Shown: positions 13,790-18,465 of the stretch, one piece after another
How positions within the stretch are numbered: position 1 is the stretch's first letter
Layout: every line of letters starts with the position of its first letter
Assembly: GCA_040507895.1 (NCBI GenBank)
Contig: JBEVNX010000168.1
Location: 1 to 18,465, forward strand
Direction: 5' to 3'
DNA from: JBEVNX01 sp040507895
GTDB taxonomy: Bacteria > Desulfobacterota > Binatia > JACPRU01
DNA length: 18,465 bases
Translations under genes and position numbers: made by a program
The notes under the pieces: generated by a model
Databases searched by the model: none
Seen by the model: the letters and a program-made list of their open reading frames with translations, nothing else
What the model was told of the DNA's origin: nothing

Positions 13790-13860
13790 AGCGACTGGCT
13801 GGATGCAGCGCTGCGCCGCGGGGCGCGGGCGCTTCAGTCGCTCGGCTTGTGACGCTGCAT
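13790..13860 (-). other. Crossing inverted repeats between norD and the small gene (possible RNA pseudoknot)
   Basis: Two perfect 8-bp complementary pairs cross each other: ATGCAGCG (13860-13853) with CGCTGCAT (13810-13803), and AGCGACTG (13842-13835) with CAGTCGCT (13797-13790). A 5-bp GC hairpin (13813-13817/13822-13826) lies inside. The order a-b-a'-b' would allow an H-type pseudoknot, or two alternative structures, in the leader of the downstream gene. GC-rich sequence makes some chance pairing expected. Confidence 0.3.
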
Positions 13861-13872
13861 TCACTTCCGACG

Positions 13873-15846
13873 CTACGAAGTCACCGCTCGATAGATCTCG
13901 GGTAGCCGCCGGGGCAGCTCCGCGACGCGAGCCGCCACCGCATAGCCGTGCGGGCCGAACATGTGCGGCAAGTATGTGGAGCCTTCGCGGTCGATCGTCA
14001 GGCAGAAGACGGCGAGCCCTTGCAGGCGCGCCTCGGCGATGGCCTGACGCGTGTCCTCGATGCCGTAGCGGCCCTCGTATTCGTCTTCGTCGTTGGGCTT
14101 GCCGTCGGAGAGCAGAAACAGCAGGCGAACGCGGCTCCGCTCGCGGGCGAGAGTCGCCGTCAGGTGTCGGATGGGTGCGCCGAGCCGCGTGTAGTCGGCG
14201 CCGGCGAGCCCGGCGATGCGTGCGCGCACGGCCTCGTCGGTGCGCTCCTCGAAGGCCTTCACGCGCGCCACCCGCACGCCCTGCGCGCCGCGCCCGCAGA
14301 ACGCATAGACGCCGTGCCGGTCGCCGAGCGATCGCAGCGCCTCGCAGAGGACCAGAGTCGCCTGCTTCTCGACCTCGAGCACCGTGCGCCCGCCGCTCAC
14401 CCAGGCATCGGTCGAGCCGCTGGCGTCGATCAGCAGGGCCACCGTCACGTCCCGACGCAGCGGTCGCTCCGCCACGTAGAGCCGCTCGCTCGGTGTTCGT
14501 CCCGCGCGCCGATCGGCGAAGTCCTCGACCACCGCATCGACATCGAGATCGTCGCCTTCGCGCTCGCGGGGGTGGCGCTCGCGGCGCGGCCGCAGGCGCT
14601 CGAACCGTCGCCGGAGGTCCACGAGGAGCTCGCGGTGCTCGTCGAGAACGCGCCCGCCCCAGTCAGGATCGCCGCCCGGGGCGGCAAGCTCACGGAGCAA
14701 GCAATGCGCAGGTCGATAGCTCGAGGTGCGGTGGTCCCACTCCGGATAGCGAATGCCGACCGAGCCGGTCGCGCACCGGTCCGATTGCCGGGCGCGGGCT
14801 CGAGCTGAGTCGGGTTCGAGCACTTCGTGCACCGCGTCGCTCGAGCGTATTTGAGGCACCTCGTAGAGATGCTCGATCTCCTCGGCCAGCGCGTCGAGGT
14901 CGAGATCCTCCTGCTGATCGACGGGGCGGCGCAGGCCTGATGGATCCTGTACCGTTTGCGGCGGGTCGCCGAACGGGACGAAGAACGGACCGGAGCGTCC
15001 ATCATTCTCCTCGTCCGCCATGTCGCGGGCTTCGATCTGGCGCCGTATCCGGCGCACGGAGAGCCGCTGCGCCATGGGCGTGACGCCCGGGCTCGCCGAC
15101 CGCGCCGCCGCAGTCAGATCCGGCCGCGGCACTCCCCAATGCGCGACCGGCGCCACGCCACGATAGCCGCCGCCGGCGAACACGGGATCACGCGCGCGCG
15201 CCGCTGCCCATGACGCACAGGCACGCGGAGTCTCCGCGGTGCTTTCCGAGAGCAGCTCGGCGACCGCGGCCTCGACGGCACGCTCGGGTGCCGTCAGCGA
15301 CCGGAGTGCGGGCCGGCGCGAAAGCGCCATACTGCGTGCGCGCCCGATCGTGTTGCGCAGGCCTGGTAGCTCCTCGCCGAGCCATGCATCGATTCGCGCG
15401 CCGTCGGCCGCCCAGAAGAGATCGCGCGCCACCGCCTGGCCGGGACAGAACGACAACGACCCGCCTACGATGCGCACGCCGAGGGACAGCGCCAGTAGGC
15501 GCAGCACCTCGCGGTCACCGATCTCGGTCGCGGCCAGGTCGAGGTGGCGCGGCAGGAAGATTTGCGTGCCGTCCGTGAACCCTCGCGCCTGCGGCGCGAT
15601 CTCCCACGGCGGAGGTTTGCCGAGCCGGCGGGCGAGCCAGCCGGCCGCAGGCGGCGGATCGCTCGGGAGTAGCGGCCAGTGATCGCCGAGGCACGCGGTC
15701 AGTAGGAATCCGAGCGGGCGCGCGACGTCGTCGAGCGCCGCGCCGCGCACCCCGGCGGCGGTAGAGCGCCTGCGGCTCCACAGAGCCCGCGCGGCCGCGG
15801 TCGCGCGCTCGGCCGCCTCGAGGATGACGTCTTCGGCCTCGGGCAT
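13873..15846 (-). CDS. norD: Nitric oxide reductase activation protein NorD (VWA domain)
   Basis: Cytoplasmic accessory protein of 657 residues that works with the AAA+ protein NorQ to insert or activate the FeB centre of NorB. The C-terminal von Willebrand A domain (about 466-655) has a complete MIDAS: Asp474-x-Ser476-x-Ser478 (DASGS), Thr553 (DYTRLG) and Asp581 (LLSDGKPND). The variable N-terminal half is helical and the middle (about 275-460) is highly charged, as usual for NorD/CbbO-like proteins. The ATG at 15846 lies 6 bases after the norQ stop, and AAGG overlaps that stop. Position next to norB and norQ makes NorD far more likely than CbbO or GvpO-like relatives. The gene is followed by a 103-base spacer with potential RNA structure. 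Confidence 0.93.
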   Translation of the reverse strand: MPEAEDVILEAAERATAAARALWSRRRSTAAGVRGAALDDVARPLGFLLTACLGDHWPLLPSDPPPAAGWLARRLGKPPPWEIAPQARGFTDGTQIFLPRHLDLAATEIGDREVLRLLALSLGVRIVGGSLSFCPGQAVARDLFWAADGARIDAWLGEELPGLRNTIGRARSMALSRRPALRSLTAPERAVEAAVAELLSESTAETPRACASWAAARARDPVFAGGGYRGVAPVAHWGVPRPDLTAAARSASPGVTPMAQRLSVRRIRRQIEARDMADEENDGRSGPFFVPFGDPPQTVQDPSGLRRPVDQQEDLDLDALAEEIEHLYEVPQIRSSDAVHEVLEPDSARARARQSDRCATGSVGIRYPEWDHRTSSYRPAHCLLRELAAPGGDPDWGGRVLDEHRELLVDLRRRFERLRPRRERHPREREGDDLDVDAVVEDFADRRAGRTPSERLYVAERPLRRDVTVALLIDASGSTDAWVSGGRTVLEVEKQATLVLCEALRSLGDRHGVYAFCGRGAQGVRVARVKAFEERTDEAVRARIAGLAGADYTRLGAPIRHLTATLARERSRVRLLFLLSDGKPNDEDEYEGRYGIEDTRQAIAEARLQGLAVFCLTIDREGSTYLPHMFGPHGYAVAARVAELPRRLPEIYRAVTS

Positions 15847-15852
15847 GGGCCT

Positions 15853-16695
15853 TCAGACCAATACAGCGGCGATCACCTCCGACACGGCGCCCAGCAAGTC
15901 GGGATCGTCGGAGAGCGGGCCGGCGATTGCGGCTTCGCACGCGCGGCGGAGGTCCAGGCCGCCGGCGGCCAGGCACGCCGCGTGTACCAGCAGGCGCGTG
16001 CTGGCGATCTCGACGAGGCCCCTGTCGCGCAGGCGGCGCACGCGCTCGGCGAGCTTGACGAGGCTCGCCGCCACCCCGCGCTCGACGCCTGCCTCGTGGC
16101 GAACGATCTCGATCTCGTCTTCCGGCGGCGGGAAATCGAAGTCGATGGTCACGAAGCGCTGCCGAGTGGAAGGCTTCAGGTCCTTCATCACGTTTTGGTA
16201 GCCCGGGTTGTACGACACGACGAGCTGGAAGTCGGGATGCGCCTGGACGAGCTCTGCGGCCTTCTCGACGGGAAGCACGCGCCGGTCGTCGGTGAGCGGG
16301 TGAATGACCACGACCGTGTCCTGGCGCGCCTCGACGATCTCGTCGAGATAGCAGAGCGCGCCGGCGCGCGCTGCCAGCGTGAGTGGCCCGTCCTGCCAGA
16401 CCGTCTCGCCGCCGCGCACCAGGAAGCGGCCGGTGAGGTCGTTGGCGGAGAGGTCGTCGTGGCAGGCGACGGTGACCAGCTGTCGTGCGAGTCGCCACGC
16501 CATGTGCCGGACGAAGCGCGTCTTGCCGCAGCCGGTTGGTCCCTTGAGCATGATGGGCAGCCGACGCCCGCGGGCGGCGGTGAACACCGCGATCTCGTCT
16601 TTGCGCGGCCGGTAATAGGGCTCCGTCGAAACGTGCTCGAGCGCGTGGTCGACTTCAAGCACGGCGCCGCCGCGAATGGCTCGTGGTGCGCTCAC
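15853..16695 (-). CDS. norQ: Nitric oxide reductase activation ATPase NorQ (MoxR/CbbQ family)
   Basis: AAA+ ATPase of 280 residues that, with NorD, remodels NorB to allow FeB insertion. Walker A is GPTGCGKT at 52-59 and Walker B is ALCYLDEI, with Asp118 and Glu119. Sensor 1 is in VVSYNPGYQN, and DLKPSTRQRF follows with the arginine-finger region. The C-terminal lid (CbbQ_C-like) occupies about 200-280. The length is typical of NorQ/CbbQ. The GTG start at 16695 overlaps the norB TGA (GTGA), indicating translational coupling. An alternative internal ATG at residue 49 would remove Walker A context and is rejected. Confidence 0.95.
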   Translation of the reverse strand: MSAPRAIRGGAVLEVDHALEHVSTEPYYRPRKDEIAVFTAARGRRLPIMLKGPTGCGKTRFVRHMAWRLARQLVTVACHDDLSANDLTGRFLVRGGETVWQDGPLTLAARAGALCYLDEIVEARQDTVVVIHPLTDDRRVLPVEKAAELVQAHPDFQLVVSYNPGYQNVMKDLKPSTRQRFVTIDFDFPPPEDEIEIVRHEAGVERGVAASLVKLAERVRRLRDRGLVEIASTRLLVHAACLAAGGLDLRRACEAAIAGPLSDDPDLLGAVSEVIAAVLV

Positions 16696-18032
16696 GCCTT
16701 TGCTCTAGCCGTTCCGCGGGGCGGCCCGGCCGCCGCGAAGTCCCAGATGAAGGCGATGACGCCGAGCGCGAAAATCACCGCCGTACCGAGCCACATCAGG
16801 TAGTGCACCTGGATCTTCTGCTGGGTCTCGAGATAGCCGAATCCCATGATGCGCTCGAGGTACGTTTGGACGATGCCGGCAGCAGCGAGCGCCATCGTCA
16901 TGCCGAACATGCCTGCCACCATCAGCCAGAAGGCGGCGAGGCCGAGACGAGTCTGGCGCTTCTCGATCGGCACGCCGGTGAGCTCCGGCAGCGCGTACGT
17001 GATCATGCCGAGCGTGATCATCGCGTAGGCGCCGAAAAACGCCATGTGTCCGTGCATGGTCGTGATGTGCGTGCCGTGGGTCCAGCGATTCACTTGCGGC
17101 CACGTATGCGCGAGGCCGAGGATTCCGGCGCCGATCGTCGAGAAGATCGCCGAGCCTATCGTCCAGTGAAGCGCGAGCGTGTTCGGGTGACTCAGCCCGG
17201 AGCGGCGGAAGATGCCGTACGCGTAGGCCGTCATGGCGAGAAACGCCAGGGGTTCGAGCGCGGAGAACACGCCGCCGATCCACAGCCAGTAGGGCGGCAC
17301 GCCGATCCAGTAGTAGTGGTGTCCGGTGCCGAGAACGCCGGACAGGAAGGTCAGGCCGACGATCACGTACAGCCACTTCTCCATCACCTCGCGGTCGGCG
17401 CCGGAAAGGCGGATCAACAGGAACGCCAGCATGCCCCCGAGGATGAGCTCCCAGACGCCTTCCACCCAGAGGTGTACGACCCACCAGCGATAGAAGCGAT
17501 CGAGCGTGTAGTTGTCGAAGTGGATGAGTCCTGGGATGAACAGCAGAGCCGTAGACGCCAGGCCGCCGACGAGGATCCCCTCGGTGGTGGTGAAGCGGCC
17601 GGCGCTGCGAATCGTCATGGCCAGGTTGGCCAGGAACATCAGCATGACGACGACCACGCCGAGCTTGAGCGGCAGCGGCATCTCGAGGAACTTCCGTCCC
17701 TCCGTGACGCCGAACAGGTAGCGGTCGATCGTCACCACGCCGATCACCAGCCACAGCGCGAGCTGCAGGTAGCCGAGGCGCGTGCTCCAGATCTCGACGC
17801 GCGATTCCTCGGGAACGATGAAATAGGCGGCGCCCATGAACCCGGTGATCAGCCACACCAAGAGGAGATTTGTGTGGATCTCCTTCGAGGTCGCGAAGTT
17901 CAAGGCGTCGATCAGCGGATCGGGGCCGAGATACTTGGCGAGGCTTAAGAAGCCGAACGCCACCTGGAGACCGAACAGCAGCAAGGCCGAGAAGAAATAG
18001 GCGTAGGCGATGCGTTGCGATTCGTAGGTCAT
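16692..18032 (-). CDS. norB: Nitric oxide reductase catalytic subunit NorB (cNOR)
   Basis: Inner-membrane haem-copper-superfamily protein of 446 residues with about 12 membrane helices, reducing 2 NO to N2O. All key ligands are visible: haem b His53 (EIHTNLLLVW) and His329, haem b3 His327 (MHGHMAFFGAY), non-haem FeB ligands His187, His238, His239 and Glu191 (VVHLWVEGVWE; GTGHHYYW), plus Glu260 (SALEPLAF). Glu195 is also kept. There is no N-terminal quinol-oxidase-like extension, so it is cNOR, not qNOR, and the glutamates argue against NO dismutase. The ATG at 18032 has GGAG about 11 bases upstream. It sits 13 bases after the cytochrome c gene and overlaps norQ, giving an operon order norC-norB-norQ-norD. 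Confidence 0.96.
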   Translation of the reverse strand: MTYESQRIAYAYFFSALLLFGLQVAFGFLSLAKYLGPDPLIDALNFATSKEIHTNLLLVWLITGFMGAAYFIVPEESRVEIWSTRLGYLQLALWLVIGVVTIDRYLFGVTEGRKFLEMPLPLKLGVVVVMLMFLANLAMTIRSAGRFTTTEGILVGGLASTALLFIPGLIHFDNYTLDRFYRWWVVHLWVEGVWELILGGMLAFLLIRLSGADREVMEKWLYVIVGLTFLSGVLGTGHHYYWIGVPPYWLWIGGVFSALEPLAFLAMTAYAYGIFRRSGLSHPNTLALHWTIGSAIFSTIGAGILGLAHTWPQVNRWTHGTHITTMHGHMAFFGAYAMITLGMITYALPELTGVPIEKRQTRLGLAAFWLMVAGMFGMTMALAAAGIVQTYLERIMGFGYLETQQKIQVHYLMWLGTAVIFALGVIAFIWDFAAAGPPRGTARAKA

Positions 18033-18045
18033 CGGCGGCCTCTCC

Positions 18046-18465
18046 TCACAACAGTGTTTTCAGGTAGGCGACGAGGTCCTTCACCTGCTCGGGCTTCATC
18101 GTCGTCCGGTAGGTATCGGGCATGAGCGACGTCTCCGGCCCGGCGCTGTAGTTTCCGCCCGCGACGATGAATGCGCCGGGCTTCAGGATCGATTCCTCGA
18201 GATATCCATCGGCATCGCTGGCTGCGCCCTTGTACTGCGGATCGTGGACCCGCTGCCCGGCGTCCTTGGCGATGCCGGCGAGCGACGGTCCGACGAGCGA
18301 GACGCCGGACTCGATCGAATGGCACGTCGCGCACGCGCCGCCGCCGTTGAACAGCGCCTTGCCGCGGCTGGCCGCGTCCGTGGATGTCGCCACGCCTTCC
18401 ACGCCGGGCAGCCCTCGGCTCGACACACCTGATACGAGGATCGGCCGCGGCGGCCAGCCGTTGGT
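18046..18465 (-). CDS. norC: Cytochrome c subunit of nitric oxide reductase (NorC-like), N-terminus beyond window
   Basis: C-terminal 139 residues of a class I cytochrome c; the frame is open to the right edge, so the true start lies outside. Haem attachment CATCH is encoded at 18333-18319. The following VGPSLAGIA and the later ETSLMPDTY (likely Met ligand) and KDLVAYLKTLL are typical of small electron-carrier cytochromes. A GTG at 18426 would give a product lacking any export signal and is rejected as the start. Being 13 bases upstream of norB, it should be the electron-donating NorC subunit. The sequence before the haem (TNGWPPRPILVSG) does not look like a membrane helix, so the anchor or signal must lie further upstream. 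The symbol is assigned from position and domain, not from full-length similarity. Confidence 0.75.
   Translation of the reverse strand, partial: TNGWPPRPILVSGVSSRGLPGVEGVATSTDAASRGKALFNGGGACATCHSIESGVSLVGPSLAGIAKDAGQRVHDPQYKGAASDADGYLEESILKPGAFIVAGGNYSAGPETSLMPDTYRTTMKPEQVKDLVAYLKTLL

Noticed and set aside
15515..16498. Minus-strand open frame spanning the norD/norQ junction in another frame
   Set aside because: Arg-rich shadow; it would cross two well-supported genes.
16683..17948. Plus-strand open frame of about 421 codons opposite norB
   Set aside because: Charged low-complexity product with no recognisable motif, fully inside norB, which has all its catalytic ligands.
16692..18032. NorB as a nitric oxide dismutase or quinol-type NOR
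   Set aside because: The FeB histidines and glutamates are all present, the N-terminal qNOR extension is absent, and a cytochrome c gene sits directly upstream, so cNOR fits.
1..18465. CRISPR arrays, insertion sequences, tRNA genes, phage or defence systems, FNR/NNR boxes
   Set aside because: No regularly spaced repeats, transposase-like products, tRNA-like clover-leaf segments or TTGAT-N4-ATCAA palindromes were found on reading; the norC promoter lies outside the window.

Overview
The window is about 18.5 kb of GC-rich, densely coding bacterial chromosome. It shows no mobile elements, tRNA/rRNA genes or CRISPR arrays, and no gene-free stretch longer than about 185 bases. Gene content is PQQ biosynthesis, a PQQ-dependent alcohol dehydrogenase, a cytochrome-c-type nitric oxide reductase operon, ECF sigma signalling and PAS/hybrid histidine kinases. 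This suits a free-living, respiring, denitrification-capable soil or subsurface bacterium, such as Rokubacteria/Methylomirabilota, Acidobacteriota, Gemmatimonadota or a GC-rich proteobacterium. The phylum cannot be fixed from the sequence alone.

Left part (1-4016). A minus-strand pqqA-pqqB unit runs off the left edge. It is transcribed away from a plus-strand periplasmic quinohaemoprotein alcohol dehydrogenase (PQQ propeller plus a C-terminal cytochrome c), which is followed by an SDR oxidoreductase. pqqA has a good sigma70-type promoter, and a 16-bp perfect hairpin with a T-tract separates pqqA from pqqB. The dehydrogenase carries the extra aspartate two residues after the catalytic aspartate that marks lanthanide-using PQQ enzymes. 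Cofactor synthesis and its user enzyme are therefore side by side.

Signalling part (3974-10486). A compact minus-strand module encodes an ECF sigma factor, a membrane zinc-finger anti-sigma factor whose start overlaps the sigma stop, and a secreted CpxP/Spy-like protein with a His-rich tail. It looks like an envelope-stress or metal-sensing circuit. Next come a REC-HisKA-HATPase-REC hybrid kinase, a UspA protein with a sigma54-like promoter, a divergent pdxH (PNP/PMP oxidase), and a PAS-PAS histidine kinase whose first PAS domain keeps the FixL haem-histidine position.

Right part (10610-18465). A plus-strand PolX (pol-beta core plus PHP domain) has an altered PHP metal motif. A long minus-strand run then reads, in transcription order: norC-like cytochrome c (cut by the right edge), norB, norQ, norD, a small unrecognised gene, and a 2-TM potassium channel with an RCK domain. 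NorC/NorB reduce NO to N2O in the membrane, and NorQ/NorD are the AAA+ and VWA proteins needed to activate NorB. All NorB haem and FeB ligands are present.

The observations most worth following up are the lanthanide-type quinohaemoprotein, the ECF/anti-sigma/His-rich sensor trio, the FixL-like kinase near a NO-reductase operon, the PolX QxQ change, and possible RNA structure between norD and the small downstream gene. None of these proves a new system.
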